A DNA stretch of 36,438 nt. Source: Methanocellales archaeon. Its GTDB lineage: Archaea; Halobacteriota; UBA148. The stretch covers positions 1 through 36,438 of the forward strand of contig JASEEV010000016.1 in NCBI GenBank assembly GCA_030019435.1, read 5' to 3'. A program made the translations under genes and the position numbers. The notes below the pieces were generated by a model. That model did not search any database. It was not told the DNA's origin and saw only the letters and a list, made by a program, of their open reading frames with translations. Shown here piece by piece: positions 1 through 9,353 of the stretch. Positions within the stretch are counted from its first letter, which is position 1, and the number at the start of each line of letters is the position of its first letter.

Positions 1-375
1 AAAGGGCCGAAGGGACCTTTCAAAGGTCTGCTAGAGAAGGTGGGGGTCGAAAAGCCACCCCATGCAGGAAAATGGCTTCCGATCGAAAGGTTGGAAACTC
101 CGGTCTGGGGCGTCCTTGTGGCTGCGATCATCATCACCGGGATCGTCAAGACTCTCAGGTATACGAGAGAACTATCACCCACTGCCATCTACATTGCGAC
201 CAAGCTCCATGTCATAGTGGGGATCTTGATACTGCTCCTGCTGATCGTGCACATCATCACCGCAGCCGTGATTCCACCAAGCTGGCCACTCTTCAGGTCC
301 ATGCTCACCACGAAGACGTCAGAAGAATACGTGAAAGAACATCATCCTGAGTGGTACAAAGAACTGAAGAAGTAG
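1..375 (+). CDS. Cytochrome b subunit, C-terminal part (formate dehydrogenase gamma / hydrogenase cytochrome b type)
   Basis: The reading frame is open from base 1, so this is the last 124 residues of a longer gene that begins outside the window. Two hydrophobic helices are visible. The second holds two histidines 14 residues apart (the LHVI and VHII positions), the spacing I recall for two haem-b ligands in FdnI-type cytochrome b. The tail, with EEYVKEHHPEWYKEL, resembles the C-terminus of formate dehydrogenase gamma and related subunits. It probably anchors a periplasm- or cytoplasm-facing oxidoreductase (hydrogenase or formate dehydrogenase-like) to the membrane and passes electrons to a quinone or phenazine. 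The partner subunits are upstream and unseen. Assignment to the cytochrome b superfamily is good; the enzyme it serves is an inference. A hairpin terminator follows immediately. Confidence 0.75.
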   Translation, partial: KGPKGPFKGLLEKVGVEKPPHAGKWLPIERLETPVWGVLVAAIIITGIVKTLRYTRELSPTAIYIATKLHVIVGILILLLLIVHIITAAVIPPSWPLFRSMLTTKTSEEYVKEHHPEWYKELKK

Positions 376-403
376 GAGCGATCCTACTCTCCATCTTTTT
401 TTT
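371..403 (+). terminator. Hairpin plus U-tract terminator of the cytochrome b operon
   Basis: A perfect 7-bp stem (AGTAGGA/TCCTACT, 371-377 and 382-388) closes a GCGA (GNRA) tetraloop and is followed by eight Ts at 396-403. The left arm includes the cytochrome b stop codon. The element lies inside the 3' coding end of the convergent glycosyltransferase. A T-run is enough for archaeal termination; the hairpin is an addition I see, not a known requirement. Confidence 0.6.
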
Positions 404-1484
404 GAAAATAGACCTTCATGGTCTTTTCAGCGACCTTATCCCAAGAATTTGCTTCCGCCTGCTTCTTCGCATAACATCCCATTTCTGCTCTCATCTCATC
501 ATCGGACAAAATTTTGACGACCGCATCCTCTATTGCAGCACTGCTTTTTGGGCGGACGACATATCCACTTTTTCCGTCTACGACGACCTCTGAGCTACCT
601 GTGACGATGACGGGTTTTCCAAACGAGTGTGCTGCCTGTGCTATAACGCTGTGATAGGGTTTAACATACGGCAAGACCACGACATCCGCGCTCATAAAAT
701 AATGCCCAACTTCGTCAAATGGAATGTAATCCAAATTCAAAATCACGTCCTTGGTTATGCCGAGTTTTGATATCAAAGACTCGTACGTGGAGAAATCCTC
801 TACTGGTTTTCCTGCAATCACCAGTTTGGAGGGCACTTTTTTCACGACGTCTTTGAACGCCTCTATCAAGTATCTCAGACCTTTGTTCTCGCTTATATAG
901 CCAAAAAATAACACCGTCTTGATATCACTTGGAATTCCGAGCTCTTTCCTTGCCTCTTCTCTAGAAGGAGCGTGACCGTCCACAGGAGACACATAATTCC
1001 CATGGGGGATCGTAGAGATCTTTGGCTTTGACAGCTCGAATGCATCGATCAACTCCCTCTCATCGCCTTTGGTATGAACGATGATGTTATCCATTAAGGA
1101 GTAAATTTTTGACAGCAAAAATTTGGTGTAGAGCTTTTGGTGGTGCGGAATCACATTATGAGCAGTGTATATCAGCTTAGAGCGTGAGAACGATTTCAAC
1201 GATCTTATGAACACCCAATCGACTAATGGAGCTCTTAGCATTTGGAAATGGATGATCTCAGGCTTTTCTTCCATGAGGTATCTGAAAACTCTAATGATAT
1301 CGAACGGATAGTTCGCATCAAATAACTTCTCAATTCTAAATTTTTTTCTGAGGCCATCCAGCTCATAATTTTTTGAGGTGATTAATGTGATATCTTTTGT
1401 CACACCTGTCAACGCATTACACAAATTGTGTGTGTAATGGCACACACCCCCTTGACCACGGGATTCTATCATCATAATTTTCAT
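384..1484 (-). CDS. Glycosyltransferase, GT4-like (GT-B fold)
   Basis: About 366 residues, normal for a GT4 enzyme. The N-terminal half has the glycine-rich GQGGVCHYTHNL acceptor-side loop. The C-terminal half has the nucleotide-sugar domain opening FFGYISENKGLRYLIEAF and a donor-site segment SVIAQAAHSFGKPVIVT. In that segment the usual EX7E pair is not kept: a Gln stands where the second Glu is expected, a variation seen in some GT4 branches. I place the start at ATG 1484 and not at the in-frame TTG at 1499. A TATAAATA box at 1516-1523 puts transcription start near 1495, giving a leader of about 10 nt with no Shine-Dalgarno. The likely role is transfer of a sugar to a lipid, glycan or compatible-solute acceptor; the substrate cannot be told. 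It stands alone between convergent and divergent neighbours. Confidence 0.85.
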   Translation of the reverse strand: MKIMMIESRGQGGVCHYTHNLCNALTGVTKDITLITSKNYELDGLRKKFRIEKLFDANYPFDIIRVFRYLMEEKPEIIHFQMLRAPLVDWVFIRSLKSFSRSKLIYTAHNVIPHHQKLYTKFLLSKIYSLMDNIIVHTKGDERELIDAFELSKPKISTIPHGNYVSPVDGHAPSREEARKELGIPSDIKTVLFFGYISENKGLRYLIEAFKDVVKKVPSKLVIAGKPVEDFSTYESLISKLGITKDVILNLDYIPFDEVGHYFMSADVVVLPYVKPYHSVIAQAAHSFGKPVIVTGSSEVVVDGKSGYVVRPKSSAAIEDAVVKILSDDEMRAEMGCYAKKQAEANSWDKVAEKTMKVYFQKKDGE

Positions 1485-1515
1485 AATCGCCCATGCCAAA
1501 CATCGGTCAGGACGT

Positions 1516-1523
1516 TATTTATA
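1516..1523. promoter_or_regulatory. TATA element between divergent glycosyltransferase and mobA
   Basis: Minus-strand TATAAATA (plus strand TATTTATA) lies 36 bp upstream of the glycosyltransferase ATG. Being A/T-symmetric, it could also serve mobA, whose ATG is 40 bp downstream on the plus strand with a purine-rich Shine-Dalgarno (AAAGGGATGAT) just before it. Confidence 0.5.
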
Positions 1524-1562
1524 CGTTGTGTTTAAGTTCCATCGAGAGAATAAAGGGATGAT

Positions 1563-2168
1563 ATGAGATCGGCCATCATCTTAGCTGGGGGCAGAAGCTC
1601 AAGATTTAGCACTGACAAGTCCTTGTTCCCGCTTGGAGGCAAGACGATGATCGAGCATGTGCTCGATAAGGTGTCTGGGATTGTGGATGAGACGCTCGTC
1701 GTGGTCGGTGATCCTAGGCAGGGGAAGAAAATCTCCACAGTGATTTGTGAAACCAGGATAACATACGATTCCATCATCGGTTATGGCCCAGTGGCAGGAA
1801 TCTTGGCCGGGCTACTATGCGCAAAAGGTGAGTATACGCTAGTAATCGCTTGTGACATGCCATTCGTCAACGCTAGCGTAGTTGATTTTCTCTTTTCTTT
1901 GGCAGGGGGATATGATGCCGTGGTACCAAGATGGTCAGATGGCAATATAGAGCCGTTGCATGCCGTTTACAAGAGGAATAGCATGATCAAGGCATGTGAA
2001 AAAGCCATCGAGAAGGATGAGCGTACGATCTCATCGTCATTGCACGCTTTGCCGAAAGTTAGGTATGTGTCCACTGAGGAGATAAAGGAGATCGATCCTG
2101 AGCTAAGGACGTTCATCAACGTGAACACCCCCTCAGAGTTCGAAAATCTACTTCAAAAATCGATCTAG
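1563..2168 (+). CDS. mobA: Molybdenum cofactor guanylyltransferase MobA
   Basis: 201 residues, typical of archaeal MobA. The enzyme transfers GMP from GTP to Mo/W-molybdopterin to make the dinucleotide cofactor used by formate dehydrogenases, formylmethanofuran dehydrogenases and similar enzymes. Visible motifs are the nucleotide-binding LAGGRSSRFSTDKSLFPLGG near the N-terminus, GPVAGILAGL near residue 77, the metal-binding CDMPFV near residue 97, and the family-typical INVNTPSEF close to the end. The start ATG at 1563 follows a good Shine-Dalgarno. It is convergent with the ModE-like gene, the two coding ends overlapping by 21 bp. It is the only Mo/W gene here on the plus strand, so it is a separate transcription unit. 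Confidence 0.92.
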   Translation: MRSAIILAGGRSSRFSTDKSLFPLGGKTMIEHVLDKVSGIVDETLVVVGDPRQGKKISTVICETRITYDSIIGYGPVAGILAGLLCAKGEYTLVIACDMPFVNASVVDFLFSLAGGYDAVVPRWSDGNIEPLHAVYKRNSMIKACEKAIEKDERTISSSLHALPKVRYVSTEEIKEIDPELRTFINVNTPSEFENLLQKSI

Positions 2169-2456
2169 TGCAGCGACCTTCTCATAGTATTCTTTTAACA
2201 ATGCGCGTCCGCTCTCGCTCAGCTCAGTACTGCCACCCTCTTTTCCACCCCGGATTGAGCGTACGACATCCTCTCCCCATGCCTTATTGATCTTTTGGAC
2301 GATTCCCCATGCGTGTCTATATGACATCCCAAATTTTTCTGCAGCTTTGAGAATTGAACGCTCTTCATCTATTGCTTCCAATAATCTTGCGCGACCTTCA
2401 CCCAATACAGGCCTTCCATCCTTCTCCAACCATACCTTTGCCTTTAATTCGACCAT
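2148..2456 (-). CDS. modE: ModE-like winged-helix regulator, DNA-binding domain only
   Basis: 102 residues matching the LysR-like helix-turn-helix half of ModE (ILKAAEKFGMSYRHAWGIVQKIN, then the basic wing RSIRGGKEGGSTELSESGRALL). It has no C-terminal molbindin (TOBE) domains, so the metal-sensing half of bacterial ModE is missing. Archaeal short ModE-like proteins of this size are known. It is the last gene of wtpABC-modE and its ATG overlaps the wtpC stop by one base (TAATG), so it is cotranscribed and would be autoregulated if it binds the operator at wtpA. Bacterial ModE binds operators with CGTTAT-type half-sites when loaded with molybdate or tungstate. How this short form senses metal is not evident from the sequence. 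Confidence 0.85.
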   Translation of the reverse strand: MVELKAKVWLEKDGRPVLGEGRARLLEAIDEERSILKAAEKFGMSYRHAWGIVQKINKAWGEDVVRSIRGGKEGGSTELSESGRALLKEYYEKVAALDRFLK

Positions 2457-3497
2457 TATCGTATTAGATGGACGGCAATAGCCTTAAATGAAGCGATAAC
2501 TTCATCTCCTTCCATGAGCCCCAGGTCCTCTACAGACCGTTTCGTGACCAGCGCCATGAGTGGGAAGCCACAGTCGACCCTCACTCGTGTGAGAGCTCCC
2601 AGCGGTACTACCTGAGTAATCGTTCCTTTGAACGAATTTCTTGCACTGCTCCTCTCCCTAGAGAACGCAAGTGTGACATCCTCGGGTCTGAGACACACAC
2701 GTACCCTATCGCCGACCGAGTATGTAGAGACGGCCTCTATTCTATGACCATTGATGCTGATGACCGTAACTCCGTCTTCATTTGACTCGATCACTCCTTC
2801 TATAATATTCTCCACTCCAACAAACTCAGCCACTCGCTCGTTTATCGGCGCATTGAATATCTCACCAGGTGTGCCAACTTGCGCGATCTCACCACCCATC
2901 AGGACGCCAATTCTGTCTGCTAGAAACATCGCCTCCGTCTGATCATGAGTGACGTGAACCGTCGTTATCTCCGCCTCCCTATGAATCTTTCTCAGCTCTT
3001 CACGTAAGACATCCCGCGTCCTGGCATCTAAAGCGCTCAATGGCTCATCTAACAATAATACGCTTGGTTCGATCACGATTGCCCTTGCCAATGCGACTTT
3101 CTGTTGCTCTCCTCCGCTCAGGGTTCTTGGACTTCTATGGAATAGGTGCGATATATTCAGCAAATCCCCGATCTCTTTTGTTCTCCTTCTCATGTCAGAT
3201 TCTGAGATCTCTTTCAGTCTCAATCCAAATTCTATGTTCTCTCCAACTGTTAGATGAGGGAAAAGGGAGTAGTCTTGGTATACAAACCCTATTCCCCTCT
3301 CTTCTGGGGGAAGACTTGTGACGTTCTCATCATCTATCCAGATCTCCCCCCTATCAGGATGATGAAAGCCAGCGATCAACTCAAGCAAGAGAGTTTTTCC
3401 GGCACCAGTTGGACCTAATACGACAAAATATTCCCCCTCCTTTATGTCCAGGTTTATGTTTGTGAGTGAGAACTCTCTCCAATTTCTGTTTAGCTCT

Positions 3498-3511
<14 letters not shown>
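2456..3511 (-). CDS. wtpC: Tungstate/molybdate ABC transporter ATP-binding protein WtpC
   Basis: 351 residues. It supplies ATP hydrolysis for oxyanion import through WtpB. Motifs in order: Walker A GPTGAGKT near residue 33, Q-loop in [11 protein letters not shown], signature [14 protein letters not shown], Walker [13 protein letters not shown], and the H-loop HVTHDQTEA. After about residue 240 there is a TOBE-type domain (roughly 285-350), which in ModC/WtpC-type subunits can bind the oxyanion and inhibit transport. The start ATG at 3511 overlaps the wtpB end by 14 bp, and the stop overlaps the modE start. The tungstate-type assignment rests on the WtpA partner; specificity between tungstate and molybdate is not visible. 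Confidence 0.9.
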
Positions 3512-5348
<1,837 letters not shown>

Positions 5349-5349
5349 G

Positions 5350-5356
5350 ATATAAA
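5350..5356 (-). promoter_or_regulatory. TATA box of the wtpABC-modE operon
   Basis: On the minus strand this reads TTTATAT within CTTTTTATATCC, abutting the ModE-type operator. It would place transcription start near 5326-5328, inside the operator, giving a leader of roughly 25 nt that carries the GGAGGA ribosome site. Confidence 0.65.
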
Positions 5357-5373
5357 AAGATTTCGAAGCTATA

Positions 5374-6066
5374 TCATCTTCTCAGTGTGATCTTGAGCTC
5401 TTTCGCTCCATCTGTGCCTTTTAGAGAGGAAACCATGCCATCGATTATGTTCGCAATCATTTCCCTGGTAAAATGTCCCAGAGGAATGCCCTCTCCGTCC
5501 GCTTCTAAGAATACCTGCAGTTGCGAAAATGAGGGGCAATCCTCTAATGCTCTCTCCTGCGCATATATGAGCTCTGCCATTTTCCTACAATCAAAGCCGC
5601 ATTTCTTGCAATCGGTCCCTGGCAATTGCTTGTGGATTTTTTCTATACCTAGCGTTCGTCTGATATGTTGCAAAATTTCCTCTAAGTCATCCTCGTATCT
5701 AAAAATGGTGTTTGGCCTTTCTTCGATCTTCCCCACAGCAATTTTGGGTATGTTCTCATTTTTATAACCCTCAACTAAGATCACGTCTGGCTCTGAGATT
5801 TTTCGAAGAATCTTGACGATTTGGTCAAGTTGCACCCCATCCCTCATCATAAACACCGTCTCGGCTGGCGAACTGGCGACCACAATGCCTGCGCCTGCAT
5901 TTTTATGTCTCCAAGTATCTTTGTTTTTAGTATCCATGGTGAAATCCTCATATGGAATGTGCTTTATCGTGGCAATGTCGTATCCATCTGCCACCAGTCT
6001 TTGCGTCAATGCCTCTATAAGTGCAGTCTTTCCTGATTTTGAATATCCATATACTCCCAGAATCAT
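5374..6066 (-). CDS. mobB: Molybdopterin-guanine dinucleotide biosynthesis protein MobB with C-terminal Fe-S-type cysteine motif
   Basis: 230 residues. The N-terminal GTPase domain has a P-loop GYSKSGKTALIE at 6-17, IKHIPYEDFTMDTKNKDTWRH, and DVILVEGYKNE, all typical of MobB, an accessory factor to MobA. Beyond about residue 155 there is a segment with CKKCGFDCRKM and a further Cys (EDCPSF). The spacing recalls the CxxCGxxC...C [4Fe-4S] motif of corrinoid/CODH-type Fe-S domains. This extension is absent from E. coli MobB. It is the last gene of moaA-moaD-moaE-moaB-moeA-mobB, 4 bp after moeA. Its stop is 71 bp before the wtpA start, across which the wtpA promoter lies. A role as GTP-binding adaptor is inferred from the family. 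Confidence 0.87.
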   Translation of the reverse strand: MILGVYGYSKSGKTALIEALTQRLVADGYDIATIKHIPYEDFTMDTKNKDTWRHKNAGAGIVVASSPAETVFMMRDGVQLDQIVKILRKISEPDVILVEGYKNENIPKIAVGKIEERPNTIFRYEDDLEEILQHIRRTLGIEKIHKQLPGTDCKKCGFDCRKMAELIYAQERALEDCPSFSQLQVFLEADGEGIPLGHFTREMIANIIDGMVSSLKGTDGAKELKITLRR

Positions 6067-6070
6067 CCGA

Positions 6071-7279
6071 TCACCTCAACAATATCACATCAACTTCATC
6101 CCCAGCCTCAATCAGATCCACGTTTGCAGGAATATCCACATAGCCATCCGCATCAGCCATGCTCGTTATCGCTCCAGACTCCTTGAAGACGGGATGAGCA
6201 ACATCGCCCTCCAACTTTACCGTCAAAAACTGGCTCCTGCCCAGAGCGGAGACGATGCGCCTTGATATCTTCGCTTTAACGATGACTTCTATCCTTGGGG
6301 GTAATCTTGCCAGTCGTCTAACAGCTGGGAGCAGGAATCTATAGGCATTGCTCAAGCAAGACGTGGGATATCCTGGTATCCCAAATATAATCTTATCACC
6401 AACGATGCCACACAGAGTTGGTTTTCCCGGTTTTATCTGAACGCCATGGAATAGTACATCGCCTAGATCTTGGATCACATCGCGAAGAACATCTCTCTCG
6501 CCGACGGAACTCCCACCAGAGAAGGCGACCAGATCATACTTCAATGCATCCTTTATCACAGATCCGAGATCTTCGTATGTATCTGGGATTATCTCAAAAT
6601 TAACTGGGATGCCACCATTTTCTTCTACGATGGATGAGAGTGTGTATGAATTGACATCATAGACTTGCCCTTCTCTCAGCTTGCAACCAAGCTCAGCGAT
6701 CTCCTCACCGGTAGGAATGATTGCTACCCTTGGCTTTTCGTAAACACGTATTTTTTGAATTCCAAGTGCAGCTAACGCACCGATCTTGCTTGGGTTTAGT
6801 ACGTCCCCCTCTTTCAGGATGATGCTCCCAGCCGCGATATCCTCACCCATAGAAGAGACGCTCTCTTTTGGATGCACCGGCTTGAATATCTTCACTTCTG
6901 CTCCAACTTGCTCGGTGCTCTCAACCATCACCACTGCATCTGAACCAGAGGGCATCTTGCATCCAGTAGAAACTTGAATGCACTCCCCTTTATGCACGAT
7001 TTTATCGCTGATCTCACCTGCATGTATAACATCAATTTCTCTCAAAATCTTTGGATCAAAATCCTTGGCATCATATGTATCCTCTGCTCTAACGGCATAG
7101 CCATCCATAGCAGCCCTATCGAAGGGAGGGACATCCATCTTTGCCATTGTGTCCTCAGACAAGACTCTTCCAAGAGCTTCTTTGATGGGAATGAGTTCAG
7201 TCCGCTCAATAGGTTTAACAGCACTTCGCACGATCTCCAGTGCCTTTTCCAACGAAATCAATGATCTAAATGGTTTCAT
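6071..7279 (-). CDS. moeA: Molybdopterin molybdenumtransferase MoeA
   Basis: About 402 residues when started at ATG 7279, which overlaps the moaB stop as ATGA; this is preferred over the longer frame from 7369, whose extra residues are only moaB antiframe sequence. It inserts Mo or W into adenylylated molybdopterin. Motifs include the N-terminal KPFRSLISLEKALEIV, the conserved PPFDRAAMDGYAVRA, PTGEEIAELG, FSGGSSVGERDVL and KPGKPTLCGIVGDKIIFGIPGYPTSC, the last three lining the active site. The C-terminal beta-barrel domain IV follows. The gene sits between moaB, which adenylylates molybdopterin, and mobB, matching successive steps in the pathway. Confidence 0.93.
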   Translation of the reverse strand: MKPFRSLISLEKALEIVRSAVKPIERTELIPIKEALGRVLSEDTMAKMDVPPFDRAAMDGYAVRAEDTYDAKDFDPKILREIDVIHAGEISDKIVHKGECIQVSTGCKMPSGSDAVVMVESTEQVGAEVKIFKPVHPKESVSSMGEDIAAGSIILKEGDVLNPSKIGALAALGIQKIRVYEKPRVAIIPTGEEIAELGCKLREGQVYDVNSYTLSSIVEENGGIPVNFEIIPDTYEDLGSVIKDALKYDLVAFSGGSSVGERDVLRDVIQDLGDVLFHGVQIKPGKPTLCGIVGDKIIFGIPGYPTSCLSNAYRFLLPAVRRLARLPPRIEVIVKAKISRRIVSALGRSQFLTVKLEGDVAHPVFKESGAITSMADADGYVDIPANVDLIEAGDEVDVILLR

Positions 7280-7776
7280 CGGTTTGCCTCCCAGATCATG
7301 TGTCCGAGCTCTGGTATGACTAGCTTTTTCATGCCCAGTGCGACGGCATCTACGGATCCAGGCATGCATATCACAACTTTCCCCTTTGCTGTTCCAGCTA
7401 GAGCACGGCTCATCATTGCCGCACTTCCTACCTGATCATAACTTAGTGACCGAAAAAGCTCTCCGAAACCATCCAGCTTTTTATCCAATAGCTCAGAAAT
7501 GGCTTCTATGGTGACATCTTTTTTGGAGATGCCCGTGCCACCGTTTGTGATTATTGCCTGCACATCAGAGGCAATTAACTCCTGCACTGCTTTTCGAATC
7601 GCCCTCAAATCATCTTTTATGACGTGATACTCCACTATCATGTGACCACTCTCCACCAGCATATCTTTGATCAGCTTGCCAGAATCATCGTTTTCTTCAG
7701 TTCTGGAATCGCTAAAAGTCAGGACTGCACATCGTACGTTCTTCAATGCGTGACATTTGTGCTCCTCGCTCATCAT
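7276..7776 (-). CDS. moaB: Molybdopterin adenylyltransferase MoaB/MogA
   Basis: 166 residues. It activates molybdopterin by adenylylation before MoeA inserts the metal. The MoCF-domain motif is clear: TNGGTGISKKDVTIEAI, followed by the GSAAMMSRALAGTAKGKVVICMPGS segment that shapes the pterin site. The ATG at 7776 overlaps the moaE stop (ATGA), with a second in-frame ATG at 7773. The end overlaps moeA by 4 bp. In archaea the MoaB type does the MogA job. Confidence 0.92.
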   Translation of the reverse strand: MMSEEHKCHALKNVRCAVLTFSDSRTEENDDSGKLIKDMLVESGHMIVEYHVIKDDLRAIRKAVQELIASDVQAIITNGGTGISKKDVTIEAISELLDKKLDGFGELFRSLSYDQVGSAAMMSRALAGTAKGKVVICMPGSVDAVALGMKKLVIPELGHMIWEANR

Positions 7777-8183
7777 CCCTCACCCTCGATCCAGTATTCT
7801 CCACTAGGGGTGAACTCTTTCTTCCAGATCGGCACAACGTTCTTCAACTCATCTATGAGAAACTCGCATGCTGCAAATGCATCTTTGCGATGTTCTGCGC
7901 TGACGGCTATGAGCACGATGTTCTCAGAGACCGCAAGGGCGCCAACTCGATGTATTATCGCCACATCCTCAATTTCAAATCGTCTCATAGCAATCTCTTT
8001 GATCTCCCCCAGCTTCCCCATCGCCATCTCTTTGTATGTTTCAAATTGGAGTTTTTCGACTTCCCTTCCTTTTGAACGACTTCTCACCGTTCCCAGGAAA
8101 GTGACGATTGCACCAACCTCCCGCTTTTTCATCCTTGCAATGACATCATCAACCGAGAAGTCGCTCTCCCTAATTTCGATCAT
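7773..8183 (-). CDS. moaE: Molybdopterin synthase catalytic subunit MoaE
   Basis: 136 residues from ATG 8183, a typical length. With MoaD it converts precursor Z (cPMP) to molybdopterin by adding the dithiolene sulfurs. The family core GAIVTFLGTVRSRSKGREVEKLQFETY and the catalytic-lysine region PIWKKEFTPSGEYWIEG are both present; HRVGALAVSENIVLIAVSAEHR fits the MoaE interface. An in-frame GTG at 8195 is possible but ATG 8183 is preferred: it lies one base after the moaD stop with GGTGGCTAGG before it. Confidence 0.92.
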   Translation of the reverse strand: MIEIRESDFSVDDVIARMKKREVGAIVTFLGTVRSRSKGREVEKLQFETYKEMAMGKLGEIKEIAMRRFEIEDVAIIHRVGALAVSENIVLIAVSAEHRKDAFAACEFLIDELKNVVPIWKKEFTPSGEYWIEGEG

Positions 8184-8184
8184 C

Positions 8185-8424
8185 CTAGCCACCACTCACC
8201 GGGGGAAAAATTGCTACAACATCGCCATCTTTCAGCTTTGCATCCTCCTTTGTGATGACATGATTAAGAGCGATTACGGCATTTTCACCCGCAAGCTCTG
8301 GACATCTTATCACAAGCATATCTATAATATCTCGAACTCTCGCTCCATCTTGGAGCTGAACATCCCTCTCAACTTCTCCGAGCATCTCCCTGTAAGAGGC
8401 GAAGAACTTAACTTTCACCATCAT
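8185..8424 (-). CDS. moaD: Molybdopterin synthase sulfur-carrier subunit MoaD
   Basis: About 79 residues with a ubiquitin-like beta-grasp pattern (VKVKFFASYREMLG ... DGDVVAIFPPVSGG) ending in the diagnostic Gly-Gly that carries the thiocarboxylate. The GTG at 8433, overlapping the moaA stop as GTGA, is also possible as start; I chose ATG 8424 because family members begin at this point. It sits directly between moaA and moaE. The enzyme that adenylylates its C-terminus is not in the window. Confidence 0.9.
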   Translation of the reverse strand: MMVKVKFFASYREMLGEVERDVQLQDGARVRDIIDMLVIRCPELAGENAVIALNHVITKEDAKLKDGDVVAIFPPVSGG

Positions 8425-8429
8425 ATCTT

Positions 8430-9326
8430 TCACATCCAGAATGGCTCCCTGAGCGAGATCGCTTTTTTGAACGTTTTTATCAGCTCGCCATCTGATGCAC
8501 CATTTCGAATATGCTCCACCATATCGATCAGATTATCGTTCCTAAGCAGGCAAGGCTTCAACTTTCCATCAGATGTCACCCTTATTCTAGTACAATTTCT
8601 GCAAAAGGCGGTGTTGTGCATGGGCTTGACGACCTCCACCTCACTATCTTCGATGAAATATTTACGGCGATGATGTAGTTTCCGCTCCTTTATTCGGACA
8701 GCTCTTTCCTCCAGCTCAGCCACGATGGGACTAAGGTCATAGTGATATCTTTCATAGAACTCTCCATCGAACATCTCAAGCTCGATTAGTTGTAGTATCA
8801 CATTTTTTTCACCAGCAAAGCGAATCATCTCCTTGATTTCATCATCGTTGATCCCCTTCATGACGACCATGTTTAACTTGACTGGTGTTAGACCGTTGGC
8901 GACTGCAGCGTTGACTCCGGCAACTGCTTGCGATAAGCGATCCCTGCCAGTAATAATTTTATACTTCTCAGAGTCCAGCGTGTCAAAGCTGACGTTGACT
9001 CTACGTAGACCAACACCCTTTAGGTCTGCTGCATACCGATCCAGCAGGATGCCGTTGGTGGTCATCGATATATCCTTCATATGATCAGATGCACGTTGAA
9101 CGATCTCGCAGATATCTTCCCTGAGCAACGGCTCGCCACCTGTTAGCTTCAGTTTTTTAATCCCAATTTTATCTCCAACAGCAATGATCTTCTCGATCTC
9201 AGATGGTGTCATCTCCTTCTTGGAAGGATTCTGCCCTTCTTTATGACAGTAAAAACAGTCCAGATTGCATCGCTGCGTAACTGAGATGCGCATACCGTTG
9301 ATCTCCCTACCAAATCCATCCTGCAT
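8430..9326 (-). CDS. moaA: GTP 3',8-cyclase MoaA (radical SAM)
   Basis: 298 residues, the usual archaeal length. It makes 3',8-cyclo-7,8-dihydro-GTP, the first step of molybdopterin synthesis. The N-terminal radical-SAM cluster motif is CNLDCFYC (CxxxCxxC), followed by KLKLTGGEPLLRED. The C-terminal substrate-binding [4Fe-4S] cluster has FCRNCTRIRVTSDGKLKPCLL. The C-terminal Gly-Gly of bacterial MoaA is absent (it ends REPFWM), as in several archaeal forms. MoaC, which takes the product to cPMP, is not in the window. The gene heads the cofactor operon; a second ModE-type operator lies just upstream of its ATG at 9326. Confidence 0.92.
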   Translation of the reverse strand: MQDGFGREINGMRISVTQRCNLDCFYCHKEGQNPSKKEMTPSEIEKIIAVGDKIGIKKLKLTGGEPLLREDICEIVQRASDHMKDISMTTNGILLDRYAADLKGVGLRRVNVSFDTLDSEKYKIITGRDRLSQAVAGVNAAVANGLTPVKLNMVVMKGINDDEIKEMIRFAGEKNVILQLIELEMFDGEFYERYHYDLSPIVAELEERAVRIKERKLHHRRKYFIEDSEVEVVKPMHNTAFCRNCTRIRVTSDGKLKPCLLRNDNLIDMVEHIRNGASDGELIKTFKKAISLREPFWM

Positions 9327-9328
9327 GT

Positions 9329-9352
9329 TGATATGTTAAAGCAAGCATAACG
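9329..9352 (-). promoter_or_regulatory. Second ModE-type operator, in front of moaA
   Basis: Read on the minus strand this 24-bp element begins CGTTATGCTT, identical to the first ten bases of the wtpA operator, and carries ACATA at the same position in its second half. The last three bases differ from the wtpA copy. It fills most of the 27-bp gap between the hypF stop and the moaA ATG. A weak TATA-like GTTTAA lies just upstream, inside the hypF 3' end, so moaA would have a very short leader and the operator would cover its start site. Confidence 0.7.
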
Positions 9353-9353
9353 G

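Noticed and set aside
1513-1536. Possible ModE operator before mobA
   Set aside because: Only the left CGTTAT half is present; the position of the second arm has no match.
7280-7369. Longer MoeA start
   Set aside because: The extra 30 residues are moaB sequence in another frame; ATG 7279 gives an ATGA coupling and the normal MoeA N-terminus.
7624-8673. Long plus-strand open frame (349 codons)
   Set aside because: Antisense to moaB, moaE, moaD and moaA; a shadow of their codon bias.
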